This document shows positions 44,851 to 54,846 of a stretch of DNA of 64,000 nucleotides, piece after piece (position 1 is the stretch's first letter; the number at the start of each line of letters is the position of its first letter). The stretch covers positions 3,224,001 through 3,288,000 of the forward strand of contig CM071591.1 in the NCBI GenBank assembly GCA_036429605.1, read 5' to 3'. The notes beneath the pieces were generated by a model. The model had not been told where the DNA came from, did no database searches, and was given only the letters and a program-made list of their open reading frames with translations. The position numbers were made by a program, and so were the translations under genes. Origin of the DNA: Cladobotryum mycophilum. Taxonomy: Eukaryota > Ascomycota > Sordariomycetes > Hypocreales > Hypocreaceae.

Positions 44851-47800
44851 ATGGGGCTGGACTCGAATCGAGACACCGGGGCTGGTGGTGGTCGCTATGG
44901 ACGGCGGAGGTTTAGGGCGGGTGGTGAGTCGCGCGATTGGGACGTTCGATCAGAGGAAGCTGCCCTCTCACAGCCTCACCCTCGCGGCCACCACCACCAA
45001 GTACAAAGACAGCTGGATCTGGCTCCATCTCCCCCGCCGCCGCCGCGCAGCAGGAAGGGAACCAGTTCCAAGAACTTGGATGCTTCTGCTTCTGCCCACT
45101 CTACGATGCCGCCGTGGCCATCGCAACTGGCCAGGGCATCGTCTGATGCTTACCGCCGTCCCAAGGGCACTCTGCTAGATTATGACGGCGAGGACGAGTC
45201 TGTTGGCGAGCCACCTCGTGCGAGAAGGAATTCCTCTCCACCGGCCTTTCGTCGACACCTTATGCCGGGAGCCTTTTCGGAGCCTTCCTCGCACAGAACT
45301 CCCAGCGTCTCGTCTTTCGATCCCGACGACGACGATTTTGAAGTAGAGGAGGTCATGAACGACAGCTCCTCCAGACACAGCAGACAGCGCCTCTCCAGTC
45401 GCGATGATTACATTGACTCTTCTACAGACAACAATAAGGATCGCTATCGAAGAGGCTTTAGCAGACGCTATCACTCAGAGGAAGACGCAGACTCGTCTGC
45501 CCGTGGGTCCGTAAGTGACATGGCCTCACGCCCGCATACGAGGGATTCGTCCAGGACCCGAGACAGAAGTGAATCACCCCGCAAGTCCCACCGCTACCAA
45601 TTAACCAACACTCACGTCATTGAAGACTCGCGCCCACCAGTCGCATCTTCCAAGAGGTTCGTTTTACACCTTGCTTTCCTTTCTTTCTTTCTTTCTTCTC
45701 TTGTTTACTTTTCATGTCGACTTACCGTACAAATGCATAGGTCGTCAAGACGGGTCTACAGGGCGAGCGATCCCAGGCTGCCTGAGCTCCCCAAGCCTGC
45801 TGAGATTACCTATCCGGATCCTGTCCCCGCTCCCCGCAGGTCGAGCACGGTTAGGTCGACTCGCAGTCTTGGTGGCAATTCAACCTCTGGCCCAGCCCGA
45901 ATTCTCAAGACATTGTTTGGTACTACCACGGATGCAGGCGCCATCTCCCGGCGTTCATCGCCTGACAGAAGCTTTTTTAGAACAAATCAACTTGCGACAA
46001 GATCGGAAAAGGCTCCAAAGGCGTAAGATATTATCCGGCGTGTTTTTTTTGAGCAATCTTGGAACATGTAAGCTGACCATATAGCAGTGCCGAATGTGTC
46101 ATTTGCCTGGAAGATGTTCCAGGCCCCAAGGGAGCTGATCTCAAATGCGGCCATCGAATGTGCAACGCATGCCTGAAGCGTATCTTTGAAATGTCCGTTC
46201 AAGACCCGCAGCATATGCCGCCAAGATGCTGTACCAAGCACCACATTCCACTGAAGCATGTTGAGCGTCTCTTCGATATCAATTTTAAGAAAACCTGGAA
46301 TCGCAAGTTTGCCGAATATTCGACCCACAATCGCATTTACTGCCCCTCGCGCAGATGTGGTGAGTGGATTAAGCCGGCTAATATTCGACGCGGCGAGGAT
46401 GGCCGAAAGGTCGCGCGCTGCGGCCGTTGCAAAACAAAGGTCTGTCCCAAGTGTAACGGGAAGTGGCACTCATCTCCGGAATGTCCTAGAGATGAAGAAA
46501 CAAATATGTTTTTGGATCAAGCCAAGGAGGAAGGCTGGAAGAGATGCTATAGGTGTCAAGCCATGGTTGAACTAAAAGAGGGATGCAACCATATGACTTG
46601 GTAGGTCCTATCTCTGGGCTCATCTCATCCTGTTGCGGTCGTTTCTAACCCTTATTAGCCGGTGCGGTGCCCAGTTTTGTATGATTTGCGGCGTCAAGTG
46701 GAAAGGCTGCAGTTGTCCGTGGTTCAACTATGAAGGCAACGACAATCCGTTCCAACAACCAGAGAACCCACTTCAGGATCTAAACATTCCACCTGATGAT
46801 ATCAGAAGGATGCTTCGGAGCGGTAAGCCCATTTCGATGGAAGATCTGCGTGCTTATTCACGACCAACTACGAATCTTCCGGTACGACCACAGCCACAGA
46901 CATATGAGGAGGAGCTTCTCCTTCGACGGCTTCAAGAACAGCGTGACGCGGATCTTGCTCGCAGACTACAGCGTTCTGGCGACCTTGACGATGCTTATGA
47001 TATGCGAAAAAGTAGCGGTGACGACCGAGATCGGGAACGAGATCGGGAACGAGAACGAGAGCGAGAGCGAGAAAAAGATCGAGAGCGGGATCGTGAGCGG
47101 GATCGTGATCGTGATCGTGACCGTAACCGTGACCGCGACCGTGATCGTGATCGAGACCGGGATAGAGATAGAGATAGGGACAGGGACAGGGATAGGGATA
47201 GGGATCGAGATCGAACAGGAGGCCCTTCAAATAGGCACTATGCCAGTGAAGACTACCGAAGGGCAAGTTTGCCAGCTATCGGAGCAACAACGGCTCCCGC
47301 CCCTCCAGCAGCACCAGCAGCACAACCCCCGCCGCCATACAGCAGCTACGTCTCTAATGTTCATCGTGCCAGAGGTTCACGGGGTAGGTCCATGGAACGG
47401 CGTCTCGCGGATAGACTGTCCGAGAATCGCCCAGGAAGACAATCGAGAGGACCCTCTCCACCGGCACCTCCTAACATGCGTCCTCACGTAACGAATCCTA
47501 GAAGCCCGCCCATTGGACACTCTGGAGATATGGGGATGATGCCACCACCACCACCACCGCCGGCCATGGGCATGGGCATGCCGGGTCTGCCACCAATGCC
47601 CCCGCCACCGTATGCACCCATGCCTGCTCCAGGTCATGCCCCAGGACCCGTACCACCCGTGGCGCCAATGATGAGGCCCAATCCTTTCAGCAGCGGATAT
47701 AATTATAATGACACTTACAACACACCGCGGTCGGTCCATGATCCGTACTACCACGGCGGCAATGAGGACAGTGAGGAGCTGTATTCCCCTAGAAGACGAG

Positions 47801-47928
47801 GAGGAGGACGAGGCCGTGATGAGCGCCCAAAGTCGTCGACACTGGCCGGCTTGACTGGATATGGACGAGGTATGCATCGCGTTTTTGAGTGGAGGAACTT
47901 TGTCGAGCCCGGCGTCCCAGATGAATGA
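44851..47928 (+). CDS. RBR-type E3 ubiquitin ligase with Arg-Asp repeat tail
   Basis: Exons 44851-45656, 45741-46022, 46085-46600 and 46659-47928 give 957 residues. The frame is open upstream of 44851 but has no ATG. The N-terminal 360 residues are disordered and rich in Ser, Arg and Pro. The RBR module follows: RING1 (CVICLEDVPGPKG, CGHRMCNACLKR), IBR (YCPSRRCGEW, CGRCKTKVCPKCNGKWHSSPEC) and RING2 (CYRCQAMVELKEGCNHMTCRCGAQFCMICG). RING2 carries the C-x4-C spacing whose conserved Cys should accept ubiquitin before transfer. The last intron interrupts the RING2 CNHMTC. Downstream come a Leu/Arg helix (EEELLLRRLQEQRDADLARRLQ), a long Arg-Asp/Arg-Glu repeat (47023-47216), and Pro/Met-rich disorder. 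Substrate and partners are unknown. Intron 1 is stop-free and a multiple of three. Confidence 0.92.
47023..47216 (+). repeat. In-frame Arg-Asp/Arg-Glu coding repeat in the RBR gene
   Basis: A hexanucleotide-like array (CGA/CGG/CGT alternating with GAT/GAC/GAG codons) encoding about 65 residues of alternating Arg and acidic residues. Synonymous codons vary, so the peptide pattern is kept while the DNA repeat has decayed. Confidence 0.85.
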
Positions 47929-49093
47929 TTGGAGAATGAGCTTCTTTTTTTTGCGGGAAACATTCACAGCAAAGCGAATACTAAATCGACATTTAACAGA
48001 TCTATAACGGCAAGTTTATATTTATGTTTATAGACGTCATATCACTGTTTTTCTTCTACTCCTTTTTTTTTCTTTGGGCCGGCATTTTTGGATATTTAGA
48101 TGAAGGAAGTTTGAACTCGATATTGCCATGATGATGGCACATGGATCTATTTTTTTGTTTTGTTTACGAGTATCTCTACTCCCCCATACTGGATGAGGAA
48201 TGATAGGAAAGATGTATGTCATATGAATAGGCATTATGAATGATGAGGATGAATTTTCTTTTGGGATATTTCTTCTTCACATGTCAATGACTGAATGTAT
48301 ATGAGGGGTTTGCCCTATTAAGGATCCAATCTGTGGTTAACCAACCCAAATTTTTGTCGCGTGCCACGGAATTGGTGCTTCTAGAGTACAGCGGCTCGTG
48401 ATGCATAGCCCAAGGCAGTTTAGAGGGCGCACCCCGACAATCAATCTGCAGCGGATCCCGTTGCGCTAAGAAATTAGTTTCAGTGGTTGATGAAACCAAG
48501 TCACTGGGCGTCTTAGTGCTTCCCTCGCCGTACAGTCAACTGAACTAGAGCTCTTCAGGTGGCTTGAGGGGCCCCGAGGCTGTTGGTGCATCCCGCAGGT
48601 TCCGCAGGTCGATGTCATCCATTCATTCGGTACCCCTACAGCATCCGGGACCCCGCGCCTCGCCTTGGCTTGCCTTGCCTTGGCAATTACGTATCTTGTC
48701 GCCCCTAAAGATCAACCGGGAACTGCATGGATTGGATTTCTTGATTTCGCTACCGATACGACCAACCAGCCTCAAACTAGACCCTTTCATTCGCTCCCTT
48801 TTTTTCTTTCTCTCTTCTTGCCCATGGATCACTTGTTCAAATGATTAGCTTGTTTGATGGGTTACCCTTGCTGCATCGTTTTTCCTAAATGCTCTCCGGT
48901 TGGGGATAATGTTGACAATCACTTCTAGGCCATACCAAGCTTAGGTCCCTCCCCCCCTTCTTCATCCCTCCGTCTCTCCTTTCCATCGCCAAGATTCACA
49001 GGGGGTGCATTTGCATCATCCTCACTTATTCCCTACAACGCCCCGCGACCTCGATAGCAACATAGTACATACAGTCGCGCTCCCGGAGTGACG
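47929..49093. other. Intergenic
   Basis: 3' flank of the RBR gene and promoter of the lipase-like gene, about 1.2 kb. Pyrimidine-rich sequence at 48950-49000 is probably leader. No other feature is recognised. Confidence 0.5.
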
Positions 49094-52000
49094 ATGCTTC
49101 TCCTCGCTCAGACCGGTAGCGTCAAGATTGGCGAGGTTGTGCGATACACCGTCAAATACACTCCCTCACAGGACCGCATCCTGCCGACGCCCGAGAAATT
49201 ATACGTCCGCATCCGAAACACGTCCAACATTGCCCTTCGAGCTGCATTTGTCCACGGCCCCTATACGCTGTGCGTCGCCACATATCCCGCTACGTACAAT
49301 CCGAACGAGAAATTCAACAACCCGCGGCGATATGGTGTTCCGTCGTTTGAGCCCATGGTCAAGGCGGGCGGTAGCTGGGAGAGCGAGCTGATTGTCCCCG
49401 ATGATATTCGGCACAATGCTGTGGCGAGCACCAGTCAGGGTAGCTTTGGTAAGAACGCCGAGCACAATGCTGAGAGCGCGAGCTGGGTGATTGAGGTCTC
49501 GTCGCAGGTTATATTCTCTACATCGGTGGCGGTGGGGTATGAGGTTTTGGTGGCTCGTGATGCAAAGTCATTAAACTTGAGCTCTATAACGCCCGTCGTG
49601 GGAGGACATGCAAAAGTGCCGCAGCCCGGAAAGCTGATCGACCACCAGCAGAGCATTGGGGCCAAGGACGGCCACCACCCCGCCCAGCCGCAGGGCCTGT
49701 TTTCGCCGGCGATACGGCTCGAGGTGGAGGACACGGCTTCCATATGGAATACACCGCGATTACCGGGTTGGGACGATGCTGGGGACAAGAGGGTTCAGGA
49801 TCGGCCGCAGGCTGATAAACCCGTCGAGAGTGTGGTCAATACGGGGGATCCAGAAACCAAAGGCGAACCGACGGCAACGACAACGGGGAAGAAGCAGAAA
49901 AAGGTCCATCTCGTCATCTTGACGCATGGTTTACACAGCAACCTCGGCGCAGACATGCTATTCATGAAGGAGAGCATCGATGCTGCAGCTAAACAGGCAA
50001 AGGTGGACGCCAAGGCGAGAAAAGCAAAGAAGCGTGCCGAAAAGGAGCAAAAGGCCAAAGCTGAATCCGAGGCCAATGGTCAAAATGGCAAGGACAGGGC
50101 AGACTCCCCAGCAACAAGCGAAAGCGACTTCACCGAGGACACCGATTCCGATGACGAGGAGGTCATCGTACGTGGCTATTCCGGAAATGCCACCAAGACG
50201 GAAAAGGGCATCAAGTATCTCGGCAAAAGGCTAGCTAGATATGTCCTCTCTATAACATATCCGGATCAGCCCTTCCTCCCAATGGGCAAAGGGGCCATCG
50301 AAGGCTTTACACAAGGTCTGGGTCATCATGGCCATGACTTTACGCAAGTTCACAAGCACAGCACCATTGTGGCAGATCCCGGTACTTCAAAAGACCCAGG
50401 GCATAAGAGGCCGTACACAATTACGGGAATCAGCTTCATTGGTCACTCTTTGGGTGGGCTGGTACAGACATATGCCGTTGCCTACATCCAGAAACACTCT
50501 CCTACTTTCTTCGATATTATTAAACCTATTAATTTTATTGCCTTGGCCTCTCCGTTTCTGGGGCTAAGCAATGAGAACCCTTTATATGTCAAGTTTGCGC
50601 TTGATTTTGGCTTGGTTGGCAGGACGGGGCAGGACCTCGGATTGACCTGGAGAGCACCGACACTGGCGCGAAGCGGATGGGGAGCTATTGTGAGCAACCT
50701 TGGTGAATCTGCACACAAGAAGGTCTACGGAGAATCACAGCCAGAGTCGAAGCCTTTGCTACGAATTCTGCCGACTGGGCCGGCGCACATTGCCCTAAAG
50801 AAGTTTAGAAATCGAACGGTGTATTCCAATGTTGTCAACGATGGCATCGTCCCGCTGCGGACGAGCTGCCTGCTGTTCTTGGACTGGCAGGGACTGGGAC
50901 GAGTCGGTAAGGCTCGAAGAGAAGCAGGACTTGTCGAGACGGTGGTTGGCTTTGGTTGGGCGGAGCTGACGGGCGCCAACACGGTATCATCACGGCAGAA
51001 GCTGCAGATTCCAGTAGATGATGTCCAGACTGACTCTGGAAGTAATACACCTGTGGATAACCGCCATCAGGTGCCACAACCTTCCAGCGATGCCATAGCT
51101 GAGGATGACCGCGTTAGTCTCGGCTCATTCTCTGTGGCGTTTCCAGAAGACAGGTTACCATCTAACAGCGATAACACTATTCAGACACCACTCACCGGAT
51201 TCTTCAACCTCTTCAGAAGCACCGATCCGCCCAAGGAGCCAACGGTCACGGAGAAGCAAAAGAAGATTCTCCGACGAAGCCAGACACTGAAGACGGACGA
51301 GACATCTAGCACCTCCATCAGCTCAACCCCTTCGGAAGCAGCCACCACAAGTACTGGAAAGGCAACTTCGGGGCATGAACTTGAGAATGATCCGAATGGG
51401 GTTATAGCGCCGCCCCGGACGACTTTCTTCGAGTCTGCCGGGGATTTGTTGAATCCCAACATTCCGGATGTGGAGTATCTGATTGATCCCTCAAGACGTC
51501 CAAGAACTATATTTCATGATCGAGTGTATCATCCGACGGATATTCCCCCGCCGCCAATCAAGAAGCGAACGTCAACCCTAAGTAAGATGAAGCTCAAGTC
51601 CTCATCGTCGCAGATGTCTTCGGGGAGCGGCTCCTCTTCGCCCTACCCGAGCATTAATCATGAGGATTCGGTGAATTCGACAAAGGACTACGACGACACT
51701 ACACATACAGGACCTGATAAGCAGATTAACGAGGTTGTGGACGGTTCCAATATGCGTGTAGAGGAAAAGATTGCCCGAGGTTACCACAGGGATCTTTCAT
51801 GGCGAAAAGTGCTGGTTAAACTGGAGCCTGATGCGCACAACAACATTGTTGTGCGCCGCATGTTTCCGAACGCATACGGATGGCCTGTCATGAAGCACTT
51901 GGTGGATGCGCACTTTAGCGATTCGGCTGTTGCACGTATGCGCGATGAGGATCAGCACCTCGGCGAGCGAGCCCTCGATATAAGCCAACCTCCGGACGAG

Positions 52001-52375
52001 CATGGAGACGAGACCAAGACTGTGTCGTCCAGTCAGGTTCGTGGTTTTGGGCCAGAGCCCGCCAACGCAAGCGAGGCTCGCGAAGCACTCGACGAAGTGC
52101 CCGACTTGCCCAAGACTATGGACAACGACATTGGGTCGTCGTTGCACCTGGGTGATAGACCGGATTCCATGTCCTGGAGCGAGCGCGACTGGGTTGATAG
52201 CGAAAACGAGAGCGATCTGGACTTTATGAATGAGGATGACAAGAAGCTAGACAAGCCGAAGGAGCACGGAGGCAGGCTGAGCCCGTCGGGATGGAACTGG
52301 GCGGAGAAGATTGTGGGCAAGGGGGCTACGAGGCATAGGAGTAAGAGTCCTCAGACGAAAAAGAAACAAGCCTAA
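49094..52375 (+). CDS. DUF676 (Rog1-like) lipase/serine esterase
   Basis: 1093 residues from the first ATG (49094), intronless. An N-terminal beta-rich region (GEVVRYTVKYTPSQDRILPTP, YVRIRNTSNIALRAAF) precedes the hydrolase. The alpha/beta-hydrolase domain starts at HLVILTHGLHSNLGADM and has the nucleophile elbow FIGHSLGGLVQTYA (Ser about residue 452), then INFIALASPFLGLS and NDGIVPLRTSCLLFLDW, where the acid and base of the triad are expected. A Lys/Glu-rich insertion (about 49980-50160) splits the domain, as in other fungal members. The C-terminal 400 residues are mostly disordered, with a conserved block DLSWRKVLVKLEPDAHNN and RMFPNAYGWPVMKHLV. Yeast relatives are Rog1, a monoacylglycerol lipase, YDR444W and Lpl1. 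Probable action is on neutral or phospholipid acyl esters; the exact lipid is not known. Confidence 0.88.
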   Translation: MLLLAQTGSVKIGEVVRYTVKYTPSQDRILPTPEKLYVRIRNTSNIALRAAFVHGPYTLCVATYPATYNPNEKFNNPRRYGVPSFEPMVKAGGSWESELIVPDDIRHNAVASTSQGSFGKNAEHNAESASWVIEVSSQVIFSTSVAVGYEVLVARDAKSLNLSSITPVVGGHAKVPQPGKLIDHQQSIGAKDGHHPAQPQGLFSPAIRLEVEDTASIWNTPRLPGWDDAGDKRVQDRPQADKPVESVVNTGDPETKGEPTATTTGKKQKKVHLVILTHGLHSNLGADMLFMKESIDAAAKQAKVDAKARKAKKRAEKEQKAKAESEANGQNGKDRADSPATSESDFTEDTDSDDEEVIVRGYSGNATKTEKGIKYLGKRLARYVLSITYPDQPFLPMGKGAIEGFTQGLGHHGHDFTQVHKHSTIVADPGTSKDPGHKRPYTITGISFIGHSLGGLVQTYAVAYIQKHSPTFFDIIKPINFIALASPFLGLSNENPLYVKFALDFGLVGRTGQDLGLTWRAPTLARSGWGAIVSNLGESAHKKVYGESQPESKPLLRILPTGPAHIALKKFRNRTVYSNVVNDGIVPLRTSCLLFLDWQGLGRVGKARREAGLVETVVGFGWAELTGANTVSSRQKLQIPVDDVQTDSGSNTPVDNRHQVPQPSSDAIAEDDRVSLGSFSVAFPEDRLPSNSDNTIQTPLTGFFNLFRSTDPPKEPTVTEKQKKILRRSQTLKTDETSSTSISSTPSEAATTSTGKATSGHELENDPNGVIAPPRTTFFESAGDLLNPNIPDVEYLIDPSRRPRTIFHDRVYHPTDIPPPPIKKRTSTLSKMKLKSSSSQMSSGSGSSSPYPSINHEDSVNSTKDYDDTTHTGPDKQINEVVDGSNMRVEEKIARGYHRDLSWRKVLVKLEPDAHNNIVVRRMFPNAYGWPVMKHLVDAHFSDSAVARMRDEDQHLGERALDISQPPDEHGDETKTVSSSQVRGFGPEPANASEAREALDEVPDLPKTMDNDIGSSLHLGDRPDSMSWSERDWVDSENESDLDFMNEDDKKLDKPKEHGGRLSPSGWNWAEKIVGKGATRHRSKSPQTKKKQA

Positions 52376-53502
52376 ATAAATGATAGATTCGAGGGTAAAG
52401 AGATGGGTTTCCAGTAGCGAATGGTAATGTCTTTTTTTTTTTGGTGTGTTTCTTGTAAATATAGCTTAGAGGGAAAATGGAGCTGGAAGAGCGGTAGAGG
52501 TATGATTATGAATACACTGCTTTGCTTGTTTGATGTTTGATACATGGGTATCTTGAGGTAGTAGATGTAGGGTAGAACTAGGAGCGAGACACTCCATCTC
52601 CTATTTTCTTCAAGACATTTCCAAACACTACTTACAGGATACAGACTCCTTTACTTGAAAACCACTGAGCCTATATAACATTATGCAATTCATTAGTCAA
52701 TGAAGGATTCAAGGTTCAAAGGTCCAAGGATGGGTGCTTGTAGATTTCTCCGACGGTATCTCCAACTGCCGAGGTGTACGGAGTACGGAGTAGTAGACTA
52801 AACTTAGTACCTACCCTGTCAAGGATCAGGGGTCTTTTTCCGAGAGTCCTACCCTGAACAACTCGTCTCAGCACGTGGTTGGTGGTTTGGGCGTCGAGGG
52901 CAGCAGGGGGATGAACGGACATGTGCGTCATTGTTTGGCCCACTTTGCCTTTTTTCTTCTCTTTCTGAACCAGGCATTCATTTGCCTTGGCTTGGCTTGC
53001 CGGGTTTGTCATTGGAATTTATTAAGTAGGACCCCTCCAAAAATGGAAGATTTCTTACATGCATGATGCATCTGAGAAACCAACGCCAACCTATAAAAAG
53101 AGAGAGACAGAGAGACAGATAGAGAAAGAGAGAAGGAGAGAAGAAGATTTTTTTTTGAGCTCCCTCCGTTTTTGATCGCAATGCCAAGGTAGCGCTTTGC
53201 CATTTTCTTTGCTGGGTTTTGCGCGCAATCGAACGGACTAGAGCCCATCTTTTTTCCCTTCCACGCCACATCTGACTTGATCTTGCAGGAAGATAATCTA
53301 GTCGAAAAAAGGCCAAGAGAAAACAGAAGCTTACCTGCAAAGCTCCGACAAGAGCTTTTTCTTTCTTTTCGTTTCAAGTTTGCAATCCTTTCCTTTGAAG
53401 CAACCCAAGTCTTTATTTAGAACTTGAAGCGTGGGGGGTTTGCTTGTTGCTAAAGAGAGAGAGAGAGAGACACACACACAAAGAGATAGAGAGGAGCCCA
53501 TC
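52376..53502. other. Intergenic
   Basis: 3' flank of the lipase-like gene and promoter/leader of the mitochondrial protein gene. Short purine-rich GA repeats lie at 53098-53135 and 53453-53470. No gene is recognised. Confidence 0.5.
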
Positions 53503-54391
53503 ATGCGGCTTTACCTCCTCCCCGTGTCCACGCGGCGAACGCTGCTCTACGCCCAGCGCCTCAACGTCACTACCACCTCCAGCGAGCGCAGCAGCTACGT
53601 CGACAAGGGCGCCTCGTGGGCTGCCAAGAAGTGGTCCGAGTGGGAGAAGATGGAGCGAGGATGGCAGCGGAAAGTCGTCGGCTACGGGAACCAGGCCTTT
53701 CGGCGCATACCCTTTGAGGAGTGGGGGCTCAAGAGCGTGCCGCCGCTGTCGGCCAGGAGAAAGGCAGAGGAGCTGACGGGGAAAGAGAAGGTCGAGCTGG
53801 TGTTTCCGGCGCTGGCGATCCCGGAGCACAAGGCTGAGGCGGTGGTGAGGATGTTGGCGACGGAGAGGCAGGCGCTGCATAGGAAGAGGTTGTTGTGGTG
53901 CTTTGTGGGCATGCCCATCACGGCGCCGTTTGCCCTGGTGCCAGTGTGAGTTTCTCTTTATCCCATCCCATCTTTCCTGTTGACTCTCTTTTTTTGCGAT
54001 GAACTGAGCTGAGCTGAGCTGAGCTGACTTGAGCGGGAATAGGATACCGAATCTCCCCTTCTTCTACCTCGTATACCGCGCATGGTCCCATTGGCGAGCC
54101 CTCAGCGGAGGCAGACACGTCCAATGGCTCCTCCAGAACAAACTCCTCGCCCTCTCCCCTTCCAAGGAACTAGACCAGCTATACACTAAGAACGGGGGCA
54201 TCCCCGCCGAAGAAGAAGAAGGAAAAGGAAAAGAAGGAGCATCGGGTAAGGAACTGATGCTCATATCGAAGAAGCAGACTGCCGAGTTCTCGACAACGCT
54301 GGACCTCCCGTCCGTGGAGATTGAGTTGGAGAGGGCGATATGGCAGGTGGAGAGGACGTTGGAGGGGGAAAAGGAGGATAAAAAGGGATAA
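53503..54391 (+). CDS. Mitochondrial K+/H+ exchange-related protein (Mit_KHE1 family)
   Basis: Exons 53503-53945 and 54043-54391 give 263 residues. The basic, Ser/Thr-rich N-terminus (MRLYLLPVSTRRTLLYAQRL) fits a mitochondrial leader. The body has YVDKGASWAAKKWSEWEKMERGWQRKVV, FRRIPFEEWGLKSVPP and KVELVFPALAIPEHKAEAVVRML. A hydrophobic pair of segments follows (LLWCFVGMPITAPFALVPVIPNLPFFYLVYRAWSHW, split by the intron), then GGRHVQWLLQNKLLALSPSKELDQLY. This is the PF10173 family, of which yeast YDL183C is a member, linked to potassium/proton exchange across the inner mitochondrial membrane. The Glu/Lys-rich tail is variable. The intron holds a tandem GAGCT repeat. The function is by family and not proven here. 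Confidence 0.88.
54005..54027. repeat. (GAGCT)n tandem repeat in an intron
   Basis: Four to five five-base units upstream of the acceptor of the only intron in the Mit_KHE1-family gene. Confidence 0.85.
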
Positions 54392-54846
54392 GAGGATGGG
54401 GTTCATGAAAAGAAGGGATGATATATTTGATTGAATGAGGTTTCTTTTTTCTCTCTCTCTTTTTTCCTTTTTCTTTCTTTTCTTTCTTTCTTTCTTTTTA
54501 TGATGATATTTATGTTTATGTTTTTAGATGTCACGATAATCTCTTTGGGATCAAGTTTTATTGCATTTGGTATATAGAAGGTTCCTGGGAGGGTGGCTTA
54601 TAAGTTAAGTTTGCCTGCCTCTCTGATACAAGGAAAACAAAAAATAGGGGGAATAAACAGTGCGCGGTATAAAAACGCAACTCATATATACTATCCAGAC
54701 TCCTTTCCGTATGCTTTTCGAGCTTTGCTTTACTTTCTTCTTCTTTTTCCTTCTTTTTTCTTCTTCCTTTTTATTTTTTCGTTTTTGTATTTTTATTTTT
54801 TATTTTTAATTCAGCTTTTCTTTTTTTCATGGTTAGAGCTTGTCTT
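54392..54846. other. Intergenic between convergent genes
   Basis: Strongly T-rich/pyrimidine-rich 3' flanks (54440-54500, 54730-54830). No feature beyond that. Confidence 0.5.

Noticed and set aside
47023..47216. Tandem array as a CRISPR-like or satellite element
   Set aside because: The units are six-base codon pairs within an open coding frame, with no spacers.
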